64,000 bases of DNA, from NCBI GenBank assembly GCA_039105265.1, contig JAPFFF010000005.1:1426001-1490000 (forward strand). The letters are read 5' to 3'. Below the pieces are notes generated by a model that worked only from the letters and a program-made list of their open reading frames with translations, was not told the origin of the DNA and searched no databases. The position numbers were made by a program, and so were the translations under genes. This DNA comes from Tritrichomonas musculus. Lineage: Eukaryota; Parabasalia; Tritrichomonadida; Tritrichomonadidae. This document shows, one piece after another, positions 20,184 to 29,978 of the stretch (position 1 is its first letter; each line of letters begins with the position of its first letter).

Positions 20184-20565
20184 ATTATTTTTAATAAGTA
20201 GCTTTTACTTGAAATCAGCTTGGCCAAGTACAATTCGAAACCAACAAAATTTTCTAGATCCTATCTAAATTGAAAAAAAGGAAAATGATATTCCTCAAAA
20301 ATGTTGATTCAATTGTTTTTTTTTATATACAGAGCATTCACATGCCCGCAGCGAGTCGGATAAAATTTGCGCTTATCAACGAGCTTTCGATCTTCTTATT
20401 ATTCAAAACTTCAATAATCATTAAAATTTATAATTTATTTTTAAGGATAATTTGTAGATCAAGAAATATATATATATATATTTCCCCAAACCAATGAAAA
20501 TAAAATAAAAATATAATAAGATGTTATGGGAAATATGTTTAAAAATAATCAATAAAATTCAACGC
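20184..20565. other. Intergenic spacer with (AT)n microsatellite
   Basis: AT-rich spacer between the tRNA and the 3' end of centrin, with a short alternating AT run at about 20467-20482. A slightly GC-richer patch at 20340-20395 has no recognisable coding content. Confidence 0.4.
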
Positions 20566-21069
20566 TTAAAAGAGTGATGTTTTCTTCATGATATGAACAA
20601 ATTCTTCATAAGAAACTTCATTATCGTTATCACGATCTGCTTCTTGAATCATTTCCTTTAATTCTTCATCTGTAAGATTTTCACCAAGTTCAATACTGAC
20701 TCTTTTGAGGTTTTTAAATGTAATTCTTCCAGTATTATCATCATCGAAAAGACGGAAGGCCTTTCGAATTTCATCTTCAGGATTTCTTTCTTCCATCTTT
20801 TTGGTCATCATTTGTAGAAATTGAGCAAAGCTAATAGCGCCTGTTCCGTCAGTATCAACATCGTTGATCATTCTTCTAATTTCTTCTTTTGTTGGTTCGA
20901 ATCCCAAAGCTTTCATAGCAACTTTAAGTTCTTTAGCATCAATTGATCCACTTCCATCAGTATCGAAAAGATCAAAAGCCTCTCGAATTTCTTGGCGTTG
21001 TTCTTCGGATAATTCGCCACGTCCTTTGGCGTCTTGTTTTGATGGCGTTTGGGAGTTTGCCTGTGACAT
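20566..21069 (-). CDS. Centrin (caltractin), 167 aa
   Basis: Calcium-binding protein of basal bodies and of contractile or nucleus-linking fibres. It matches centrin end to end: the opening helix [20 protein letters not shown], the [12 protein letters not shown] segment, [20 protein letters not shown], and the signature C-terminus MKKTSLF. The four EF-hand loops are at residues 36-47, 72-83, 109-120 and 145-156. Loop 1 is canonical. Loop 2 ends in Gln and loop 3 in Asn where Glu binds calcium, and loop 4 has Asn in place of the central Gly. So mainly loops 1 and 4 should bind calcium. The length fits centrin (about 165-172). The N-terminal 19 residues are the usual variable tail. Confidence 0.97.
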   Translation of the reverse strand: MSQANSQTPSKQDAKGRGELSEEQRQEIREAFDLFDTDGSGSIDAKELKVAMKALGFEPTKEEIRRMINDVDTDGTGAISFAQFLQMMTKKMEERNPEDEIRKAFRLFDDDNTGRITFKNLKRVSIELGENLTDEELKEMIQEADRDNDNEVSYEEFVHIMKKTSLF

Positions 21070-22732
21070 ATTTTATAAAAATAAATAAAATCCGTTTTCA
21101 ACATTAATAAACGTTCTATAAATAGCCAAACAATTTTTTTTTTAATTTACTATAAAATATTGTGTATATATTTGGTTTCATTTTTATAAAATCTATTGAA
21201 TTATTCTGATAATTTTATTTTTTCAATGAAAAATTTTCACTTTCATCTTATCATAAAATTGTAATTTTTACACTTCAATTGCTGCGATTCTAATAAAATT
21301 ATATAAAAATAATAATATATTTTCTTTTATTTAATTATTAAAAAAATAAAGACAATTAAATTAACATATTTTGGTATAATATCTGTAATTTATGTCAGGT
21401 AAAATTTAATCACTATAAAGAAAGCGCTTTCCCCAATCTAAAACTTAAATAGTGAAACTTAATTGGGGGAGTTCACAATTTAAGCTTCAAAAACTTACCA
21501 TATGCAACATTTTTAAAAGTTTGTGACCATTCTTTATTGTTTATTTTTTGAGAAATTCTCAATCATACTGAAATTTCAATATCCCCAAATCTTCAAACAA
21601 TTGGAGCAAATTGATTTACCTGGTAATCTTTTGAACAAATAATAATTCCATAAAAAGTGAGACATCGTTTTTTTCTACACCACTTTTTGAATGTTTTTTT
21701 TTTTTTTTTTCAAAATCTTTTTTAATCATAAAATTTATTATAATATTTTAATCAATTCATATATAAAATGTTTTTATATACTTTTTATTCCAAATTTGTT
21801 GATATATCAAAAATCTTACTAACCAAGTTTCAATATCTCAAAAACCAAATTGCCATCTTGGAAACATAATCAGACCAAGTTACTTTTCAATAAATGATGA
21901 AAAATAATTAAAGTCATTAAAACTTGATACTTATGGATAATATTCGAATTATTAGATATCCAAAAGATGTAATAGATTGTATTAAATAATATATGAAGTA
22001 AACATCATTTTACATATAATCAAATAAATGAAGAAAAAGTCATAAATAAAGAATATTTATTCTAGATGAACATTAAAATAAAAAGCGCATGATGTTTGAT
22101 ATAATAATCAAATATATGTATATAAAATATCGAAATTATTCAAACTTTTTCAAGATAAAAATTTATTTTAAACTAATTACCGAGATTATCATTATCATTG
22201 GCTAATGGTTTCTAAAACGCAGAACCCTCTGCAGCAGAGCACCACAGATTAAGACCTCAAGATCACAAAATTCACGGCAGAAGAATTCAATAATATATGC
22301 ACTGCATCAGCTAATAAAAAGATGAATATACTTTTTAAACGACTAATTTTGAACAAATATTTGTTTTTTAATAGTTTTATTAATGTGAAACAATAAAAAT
22401 ATATGTTTTTTATGGTTTATATCACAAAATATGATAATTTTTGAATTTACAAATTGAATTTTTTTTTGAATAATTTTTATAATTTTCTCTCACAAAAAGT
22501 TTAATTAAATTCAAATTTAATTTTTATAATATCTAAAGATAATAAATTTAATCTTTTGTATAATTCAAAATATATTAAGATTATTACAAATCAATTGCTA
22601 TTTACTTATACATATTTCGTAATGACTGGTTTTGAAAACTTGGAATGCAAATTGTTATTGGCTTTAAGCATAGAAATATTTTCAAATAGTATTATAATAT
22701 GGATTTTTCATACAGTTGATTCCTCAGCTGTT
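21070..22732. other. AT-rich gap of 1.66 kb, no intact gene
   Basis: It holds a T17 run at about 21694-21710. A small inverted repeat at 21430-21471 has CCCCAAT and ATTGGGG about 25 bases apart. A GC-richer island at 22206-22320 reads on the plus strand MVSKTQNPLQQSTTD, a stop, then DLKITKFTAEEFNNI in the same frame; this may be a gene scrap. I could not identify any family. Confidence 0.4.
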
Positions 22733-25700
22733 TTAACAAATATGTATAAATGCATAGCCGTCACCATCATTGGCACCATTTGTTCCAACTGCTTTGACAT
22801 CAAGACTCCAGCTTGTTGTTTGGTAATTATTAGATCCACGACACCAGCCGCCTCCACATGAGTAACTATCATCTGCTGAACCACCACATCCATATCCACC
22901 ATATGAATAACCATTACTACGTGTGAAACAACAGCCTTTTGCATCATATTTAATGAATTGTGTAATTCCTAAAATTTTTCCACTTGATGATGAGTTAGGA
23001 TCACAATTTTCAGTTGAATATTCAGTGAAATTATTTGGTGATTTAAAATTGGAGGCTTCTCCATCAAATCCAGTACTGTCATGTTCTCTATAAGCAGTAT
23101 CCTCTGCACCACTTCCTCCTGCGGCAACGAGAAGTGTTTCATAGAGAATTTGATTTTTAGTGAACTGATATTTATTGTCTGTTATTGACTTAATTCTTTT
23201 GAATATAAAAGTGCCTCCACCTCCGCCTCCAGATGCTCCATCTTTGTCATTTGCATTTGTCATTCTACCTCTTCCACCAACAACTATGTCAATGATGTCA
23301 CCTTTATCTAAGGTAAACTTTCCAATAATTTGGGCTCCTTTACCTCCAACACTCCTATAACTTGTGTTATATACATTTCCTCCTGATCCAGAAGCTCCAA
23401 CAGCTTTGATTTGATATACTCCTTTTACTGGAATTCTGTAAGTTTGAAGTGAACCTGTGTATTTAAAATCTGTAGAAATTTCTTTACAGTTAGAGAATGA
23501 ATTATCTCCAATTGAAGTGACTGATGGTGGAATTATGATTCGTTTCAACGATGAACATGATAAAAATGCTGAATCTCCAATCGATGTTATTGATGATGGA
23601 ATGACGATTTCTGGTAATTTTGAACATTCTTGAAATGCATTGTTTTTGATTATTGTAACAGAATTTGGAATTGTAACTTTTGTTAATGATGAACATCCTC
23701 GAAATACATTTTGGCCAAGATTATTTACACTTGATGGAATTGTGATTTGTTTCAATGATGAACATGATAAAAATGCTGAATCTCCAATCGATGTTATTGA
23801 TGATGGAATGACGATTTCTGGTAATTTTGAACATTCTTGAAATGCATTGTTTTTGATTATTGTAACAGAATCTGGAATTGTAACTTTCGTTAATGATGAA
23901 CATCCTCGAAATGCATCTTGACCAATAATTGTAGTATCAGATGAAATAATAATTTCTTGTAGTGTTGAACATTCAAGAAATGCATTTTTAGGAATGATTT
24001 TACCAAATATTTCAACTTTTGGATTACATTCATAAAAGCATGTTTTACCAATACTTTCAATGTTTTCTGGAAATGTGATTTTTGAAAGTGATGAACATCC
24101 TCGAAATGCATCTTGATCAATAATTGTAGTATCAGATGAAATAATAATTTCTTGTAGTGTTGAACATTCAAGAAATGCATTTTTAGGAATGATTTTACCA
24201 AATATTTCAACTTTTGGATTACATTCATAAAAGCATGTTTTACCAATACTTTCAATGTTTTCTGGAAATGTGATTTTTGAAAGTGATGAGCATCCTCGAA
24301 ATGCATCTTGACCAATAATTGTAGTATCAGATGAAATAATAATTTCTTGTAGTGTTGAACATTCAAGAAATGCATTTTTAGGAATGATTTTACCATATAT
24401 TTCAACTTTTGGATTACATTCATAAAAACATGTTTTACCAATACTTTCAATGTTTTCTGGAAATGTGATTTTTGAAAGTGATGAACATCCTCGAAATGCA
24501 TCTTGACCAAGATTATTAACACTTGATGGAATTATGATTTCTGGTAAATTTGAACATTCTTGAAATGCATTGTTTTTGATTATTGTAACAGAATTTGGAA
24601 TTGTAACTTTTGTTAATGATGAACATCCTCGAAATACATTTTGGCCAAGATTATTTACACTTGATGGAATTGTGATTTGTTTCAATGATGAACATGATAA
24701 AAATGCTGAATCTCCAATCGATGTTATTGATGATGGAATGACGATTTCTGGTAATTTTGAACATTCTTGAAATGCATTGTTTTTGATTATTGTAACAGAA
24801 TCTGGAATTGTAACTTTCGTTAATGATGAACATCCTCGAAATGCATCTTGATCAATAATTGTAGTATCAGATGAAATAATAATTTCTTGTAGTGTTGAAC
24901 ATTCAAGAAATGCATTTTTAGGAATGATTTTACCAAATATTTCAACTTTTGGATTACATTCATAAAAACATGTTTTACCAATACTTTCAATGTTTTCTGG
25001 AAATGTGATTTTTGAAAGTGATGAGCATCCTCGAAATGCATCTTGACCAAGATTATTAACACCTGATGGAATTATGATTTGTTTCAATGATGAACATCTT
25101 TCAAATGAACTTTCACAAATCTTTGATACTGATGTTGGGATTGAAATTTCATTTAATGATGAACAGTTTTTGAATGAATTGGATTCAATTGTTGTTACTG
25201 ATGGTGGAATATCCATTTTAGTTAATGATGAACAGCCTTCAAATGAACTTTCACAAATCTTTGATACTGATATTGGGATTGAGATTTCATTTAATGACGA
25301 ACAGCCTTTGAATGAATTGGATTCAATTGTTGTTACTGATGTTGGAATCACAATTCTAGTTAATGATGAACAACCTTCAAATGAACTTTCACAAATCTGT
25401 GTAATTGATATTGGAATTATGATTTCACTTAATGACGAACAGCCTTTAAATGAATTGGATTCAATTGTTGTTACTGATGTTGGAATCACAACTTTAGTTA
25501 ACGATGAACAACCTTCAAATGAACTTTCACAAATCTTTGTAACTGATGTTGGAATTGTGATTTCACTTAATGATGAACAGCCTTTGAATGAATTGGATTC
25601 AATTGTTGTTACTGATGTTGGAATCACAACTTTAGTTAACGATGAACGACCTTCAAATGAATTATATTCTATTGGTGACAAATTTGTTTGAGTTATTTCA

Positions 25701-27184
25701 AATTTCTTTTCAAAAGTATCATTTTGTTTGTCATTAACTGATATTTGAATTTGCTGTGAAGGATTTTTGTTTTGTTTTAATAAATCATTAATAATAGTCG
25801 AAATTTCTTCATATGATTCTGCAGGATACTCGATATAGATTTCAAATTCATTAAAACTATTACAAATAACAAGCAAACTTTTTTCCAATAAATTTTTCTG
25901 ATATAAATTCACACAAATATCATTACTTAACTTCAAAATTTTTGCATTTTCTATAATAAATTTCACCAATTCATGTGAACTTTTGTTTGATTCATAAATA
26001 GATGTGTTTTGAAAAAGTTGATTGAAGAACAAAATTTTTTGAACCATTGATTCAAGTTTATTTTCTTTTTCATAATTATTATGATATTTATTTTGATTAA
26101 TGATTTCATCGACGACAAAAATTTGGGATTCAGTATCAAGTCGATAAAAATTATCATCACCCATTAATTTAATGATAATTTCATGAAATTTCAGAATAAC
26201 GTTATTTTCGATCATATTTTTTTGTTTATTACACATTTGTTCATAATTATTCTCAATATTTATCATTCTTAGTTCAACATCTTTTTTAATTCTGTCAATT
26301 TCTTTTTCATATTCTTCTTTCACTCTTTTAAGTTCTTCAGATTGTTCTTCGAATTTTGTCTTCATTTTATCAAATGATTCTGAATATTCTTCTTTTTGTC
26401 TATCAGTTTCTTTTATTAATTGAAGAGCAGTGTTTGCAAGAGTTGAATTCAAAAAGTTAAAATCAAATTTATCTTGAGATTGATAAAGTTGTAAACGATG
26501 AATTACATTGATTTGCTCTTCACCGAAATCAATTTTATTAAACAAAACAGATGCTGCAATTCCATGTTCATCAATGCATCTGAATAAAAAGTCAATCATG
26601 TCTTTATTGTTCACTTTAATCTCACTTTCTTCATCTTTTAAATATTTTTCTAAAATACGTAAAAGAACGGACATTTCCAATCCTGGCAATTCATCTCTTT
26701 TAATAAAATCATTCAAGTGCTTTGAAATATATTCTTCTTCTCTAGTGGTGTCAAAAAATTCTTCTTCATATTTGGTATAAATGTCACTTTTTTTCTTCTT
26801 AAAAGAAAATCTTTTAAATATCAGCTCTTGCGGATATTTGGTAATGTATTCATTAGTAATTTCTTTTAACGCTGGATATTCATATTTGTATGATAAGTAT
26901 TGAAGGTGAATTACTGATAAAATGCTGATATCTGTATATTCATTATGACATATTTTGATAAATGAATTAATCGAATCTTCTTCCAATGGAAATTCTTCTT
27001 CATCATCATCGAAAATGTTAATATCATCCTTTTCTAAATATTTCGCTTGATTTTTATAAAAATATGTGCAATTCTGTTTGAGCAAATCAAAGTTAACCTG
27101 ATATTTCTTGTTTTTATAAACAAAGTATTTTGGATTTTGTACAGTTTGCTTATCGATATGTATCGGTAACCTCTGTTCTGTCAT
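22733..27184 (-). CDS. BspA-like LRR_5 protein with BTB-like head and glycine-rich tail, 1483 aa
   Basis: The head (about 1-130) looks like the BTB-like N-domain common in trichomonad LRR and ankyrin proteins (ending LSVIHLQYLSYKYEYPALKE). A charged coiled coil covers about 265-320. From about 503 to 1236 there are LRR_5 repeats of the BspA type, 23 residues each, with consensus F-x-x-C-S-S-L-x-x-I-x-I-P-x-S-V-x-x-I. The tail (about 1240-1483) starts YTGSLQTYRIPVKG and is glycine-rich (SGGGGGGTFIF, GGYGCGGSADDSYSCGGG), like the glycine-rich region of ALK/LTK receptors. There is no signal peptide or membrane anchor, so export is not shown. BspA-like proteins are linked to adhesion in trichomonads, but this is family knowledge only. 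TCATT at 27192-27196 (minus) may be the initiator. Confidence 0.9.
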   Translation of the reverse strand: MTEQRLPIHIDKQTVQNPKYFVYKNKKYQVNFDLLKQNCTYFYKNQAKYLEKDDINIFDDDEEEFPLEEDSINSFIKICHNEYTDISILSVIHLQYLSYKYEYPALKEITNEYITKYPQELIFKRFSFKKKKSDIYTKYEEEFFDTTREEEYISKHLNDFIKRDELPGLEMSVLLRILEKYLKDEESEIKVNNKDMIDFLFRCIDEHGIAASVLFNKIDFGEEQINVIHRLQLYQSQDKFDFNFLNSTLANTALQLIKETDRQKEEYSESFDKMKTKFEEQSEELKRVKEEYEKEIDRIKKDVELRMINIENNYEQMCNKQKNMIENNVILKFHEIIIKLMGDDNFYRLDTESQIFVVDEIINQNKYHNNYEKENKLESMVQKILFFNQLFQNTSIYESNKSSHELVKFIIENAKILKLSNDICVNLYQKNLLEKSLLVICNSFNEFEIYIEYPAESYEEISTIINDLLKQNKNPSQQIQISVNDKQNDTFEKKFEITQTNLSPIEYNSFEGRSSLTKVVIPTSVTTIESNSFKGCSSLSEITIPTSVTKICESSFEGCSSLTKVVIPTSVTTIESNSFKGCSSLSEIIIPISITQICESSFEGCSSLTRIVIPTSVTTIESNSFKGCSSLNEISIPISVSKICESSFEGCSSLTKMDIPPSVTTIESNSFKNCSSLNEISIPTSVSKICESSFERCSSLKQIIIPSGVNNLGQDAFRGCSSLSKITFPENIESIGKTCFYECNPKVEIFGKIIPKNAFLECSTLQEIIISSDTTIIDQDAFRGCSSLTKVTIPDSVTIIKNNAFQECSKLPEIVIPSSITSIGDSAFLSCSSLKQITIPSSVNNLGQNVFRGCSSLTKVTIPNSVTIIKNNAFQECSNLPEIIIPSSVNNLGQDAFRGCSSLSKITFPENIESIGKTCFYECNPKVEIYGKIIPKNAFLECSTLQEIIISSDTTIIGQDAFRGCSSLSKITFPENIESIGKTCFYECNPKVEIFGKIIPKNAFLECSTLQEIIISSDTTIIDQDAFRGCSSLSKITFPENIESIGKTCFYECNPKVEIFGKIIPKNAFLECSTLQEIIISSDTTIIGQDAFRGCSSLTKVTIPDSVTIIKNNAFQECSKLPEIVIPSSITSIGDSAFLSCSSLKQITIPSSVNNLGQNVFRGCSSLTKVTIPNSVTIIKNNAFQECSKLPEIVIPSSITSIGDSAFLSCSSLKRIIIPPSVTSIGDNSFSNCKEISTDFKYTGSLQTYRIPVKGVYQIKAVGASGSGGNVYNTSYRSVGGKGAQIIGKFTLDKGDIIDIVVGGRGRMTNANDKDGASGGGGGGTFIFKRIKSITDNKYQFTKNQILYETLLVAAGGSGAEDTAYREHDSTGFDGEASNFKSPNNFTEYSTENCDPNSSSSGKILGITQFIKYDAKGCCFTRSNGYSYGGYGCGGSADDSYSCGGGWCRGSNNYQTTSWSLDVKAVGTNGANDGDGYAFIHIC
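23634..25040 (-). repeat. Nested tandem duplications inside the BspA-like gene (930-bp and 195-bp periods)
   Basis: A block recurs with a 930-bp period: the sequence around 23640-23935 is repeated almost base for base at 24570-24865. Within the period lie 195-bp units (65 residues) marked by GCATCTTGA at 23913, 24108, 24303 and 24498, and again at 24843 and 25038. The remaining 345 bp is five 23-residue LRRs. Units differ by only a few bases, so the duplication is recent or kept alike by gene conversion. Upstream, 25074-25690 has an older 138-bp (46-residue) period. Confidence 0.9.
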
Positions 27185-27207
27185 TTAAAAAAATGAAACA
27201 AAAATTT

Positions 27208-27261
27208 CCAACTTAAAAAGTTGATTCAAAAAGGAAAAATCTCACTTTAATTTTAAGTTGG
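27208..27261. promoter_or_regulatory. 11-bp perfect inverted repeat upstream of the BspA-like gene
   Basis: CCAACTTAAAA at 27208-27218 is matched by TTTTAAGTTGG at 27251-27261. It begins 24 bases above the ATG, so it could fold in the 5' leader or bind a dimeric factor. The role is inferred from position only. Confidence 0.35.
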
Positions 27262-27331
27262 TAATCGTAAAATTTAAAAAAGTGTAATTTACCCGAGAAA
27301 AATGCATTCAAATTTCAAATATTAAAATTTT

Positions 27332-27375
27332 AAAAAAGTGTAATTTTTCCGAGCTCGGAAAAAATACACTTTTTT
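27332..27375. promoter_or_regulatory. 44-bp near-perfect palindrome upstream of the BspA-like gene
   Basis: Two 22-base arms meet at GAGCTC (27351-27356) with one mismatch; the left arm opens AAAAAAGTGTAA. A second copy of one arm, differing at two bases, lies about 60 bp nearer the gene near 27275-27297. The position, 150-190 bp above the start, fits an operator or an insulator-like site, but it could also be the remnant of a small mobile element. Confidence 0.4.
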
Positions 27376-27893
27376 CACTTCACATTTCGTTTTTTAAAAC
27401 GGCTTCGAAGCTGTTTACATTTTTTCATTGGAGGTAAAAAGTTGCTTTTTTCAAGATCATTCATTTTTTAAAACATTAAAATTAGGCTTGAACAAGATTG
27501 GGTTGATCTCGAAAAAAAGCGTATGAGTGGCAGAGACAAATTCGTATTTAATTTCCGAAAATGAACAGCATGCATTCAGTAATTATCAGATAATTTAGAA
27601 TTGACTCCTAGTTCAACCAATTCTAAGAATAAGTATTAAAAGTTGTGATGCAGAAAAGCAATAACATGTAAGAATTATCCGATTATCTTTTAAACTTTAT
27701 CAGAATTATAAATTAATAATATTATGATCTTCTTATTTCTTGCTTATATTTAAAATATAATATTAATAATATATATAAAAGTACTCGTTTTTTTTTTTTT
27801 TTTTTTTTTACTTAAAAAATAATCTCATTTAATATATATCATAATAGATTAATAACAACATCAACCTAGAATGAAAATTATTTCTCAAAAAAA

Positions 27894-29136
27894 TTACATT
27901 GGCTTTACAATTAAAGGAGATTGAGTTGAAAATGTTTGATTTTGACAAATTCTCCTAGAAAAAAAATTATTAGAAGTTCGAAAATGAGAAGGTAAAGAAG
28001 ATCTTAACTTAAGATAACTAGAATTAATTTCTACCTCGTTTTGGGAACAAATTATGAAGGCACTTTCGATAAGTTTATTTAATTTTTGTGGATGATCTCT
28101 TCTACTTTTGATTAAATCATCAACATTATCTGCATTTGAAGTAACATCGTTATGGAGGTTGGACATAGTAACGTGATTAGCAAAAATTGAATTTCTATAG
28201 AATTAACTCGTCTTTGTCGTGGTGAATCAAAATTAATTGAATCTGTAAAACTATTAAACATATTTGGATCACTCTGAGAAGGTTTCAAATTTGTGTTTCT
28301 TCTCCTTCTATTGCTGTTGTGAGGGGAGGAGTTTGGAGAAAATAAACTTTTATAATCTGTAATAATCTGACATGTGACATAAAAATATTACTTTTAATTT
28401 ATTCTATTGTTACTCTATGACGTGGATCCTTAATGAGTAACCTAGAAATTAAATCTCTAACAGGGGGATTGAAAACATTTGAGTAGGCTGGTTCTTGATT
28501 GCAAATCATGTTGACTAATTGGTTTAGGTTTGAACAAAAAAATGGTAATTTCCCAGAAACTAAAGAATATAATATTACACCTAAGCACCAAATGTCAGCT
28601 TCTTTTGTGTATGTTTGACATTTTAATACTTCTGGTGCGCAATAAGGGATAGAACCGCATAATGTAGACATTATGTTTTTTTTTATTGAACTGAAACCAA
28701 AATCAAGCATAACATTTTCAAGTTTTAAATATCGATGTGAAATGTTTAATTCATTGTGTAAATATTCAATTGCAATAATTAATTGTGAAAATATATTTTG
28801 AACTTCGTTAATTTTTAGACCATGATTTTGATTTACGTATTGAAGTAAATTTGTTCCTTCAATTAGTTCCATTACAATAATGAATAAATGATCAGTTTCA
28901 AAATCAGAAAAATATTTACAAATAAATGGATGATTTACTGATTTAAGAATACTTAATTCTTGATTATTAAACTTTTTTTGATTTTGATCATCAGATTTGA
29001 TTGTTATTTTTAATGCAACTTTAGTATTTGTTGGAATGTGAATTACTGAAAAAATACTTGAAAAAGATCCCTATCCAATCTGTTTAAAATTTGTAAAAAC
29101 ATCTATTGGAATCTCATCAAAGAACTGGGTAATCAT
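27894..29136 (-). pseudogene. Broken protein kinase gene (CAMK-like)
   Basis: Reading from the ATG at 29136 gives MITQFFDEIPIDVFTNFKQI and then a TAG at 29071-29073, just where the glycine-rich loop should be (QIG-stop-GSFSSIF). The same frame then runs on: the lysine region VALKI, the hinge IVMELIEGTNLLQY, and HRYLKLEN, where the catalytic Asp of HRD has become Tyr. The stretch between ENVML and DFG is shortened so the two motifs touch. APE and DIWCLGVILY follow. The frame stops at 28399, and the Ser/Arg-rich tail continues in other frames to 27894. One nonsense change, at least two frameshifts, a deletion and a lost catalytic residue make this a dead gene. Confidence 0.85.
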
Positions 29137-29978
29137 TTTTCTTGAAATAATATCTTATTAAGAATTGAATAATAGTATTCAAAATGCTTTGAATTAAAAT
29201 TGAAACAAAAAGTGATGATCCTTTCAAAATTTGAATAAATTAAGTTCGAACCCTAAGGGTTCAATATTGAAATTATAAAAATTTTTCCTTTTTTTATTAT
29301 TTAATTATACTTATTAAAACATTTTGTTTAATGCAATACTAAAATGATTTTGACTAAAGAATTTCAATTCTCATTCAATTTTTGAATGGTACATTATTTC
29401 AAAAGCTTTTCAAAAAAATTTTATTGTACATAATTGTTTATAAATAATTTCTATATATTTTATTAGGTTAATTAGTAACTATTGGCATTTCTTTTCAATT
29501 TTGAATAAACTCATTGAAAGAAAATTATGTACAATAAAATTTTTTTCTTTAAAATCTCTATAATAAAATATGTAAAATTAAAAGAAAAGCAACAATCTCA
29601 TTTTATAATGTTTTAATAATTGATATTAGTAAATTTTTAATGGAAATTAAGAATATCTTCTGAATTATTAAATTAGCATTGAAATACTAATCTTTAAATC
29701 ACCTTGGAACTATTAACGTGATTATATTTGATTTTAAAAGAAAAAAGTAGTATTGATAAATTGATCACCAAATAATAGTGCCAGCCAAAAGTGTGCGCTC
29801 TTTTTATTTAAATTTTTTTATAGTATAAAACTTTTAAAATGACACAATGGTGTGGATCTAATCAACTTGTCAATACAATTGACTAGCACATCAAACATAA
29901 AGCAAGTAAAATATCAAAAAATAAAATTATAATCTTTACTTTTTAAAATAATCTTTCCAATGAAATTATTCAATATTC
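29137..29978. other. AT-rich gap with a 24-bp inverted repeat
   Basis: 842 bp with no gene. It holds the perfect inverted repeat at 29412-29546, listed separately. Confidence 0.5.
29412..29546. repeat. Perfect 24-bp inverted repeat, 87-bp spacer (possible tiny MITE)
   Basis: The arm at 29412-29435 opens AAAAAAATTTTATTGTAC, and its exact reverse complement is at 29523-29546. Similarity does not extend outside the arms, and no clear target duplication flanks them. It may be a 135-bp foldback element or an RNA hairpin. AT-rich content makes a chance match less unlikely, but the TTGTACATAA core is specific. Confidence 0.55.

Larger units (their letters stand above)
27185..27893. other. Upstream flank of the BspA-like gene, with palindromes
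   Basis: 709 bp without a gene. It holds two strong inverted repeats close to the BspA-like start (listed separately) and a T22 run at 27788-27809. Confidence 0.6.

Noticed and set aside
20270-20497. Plus-strand open frame downstream of the tRNA
   Set aside because: It starts with TTG, is hydrophobic from AT-rich codons, and contains an AT microsatellite at its end.
23640-25691. Plus- and minus-frame open stretches in the BspA-like gene, some identical 930 bp apart
   Set aside because: They are shadows of the LRR repeats; their repetition only reflects the internal duplication.
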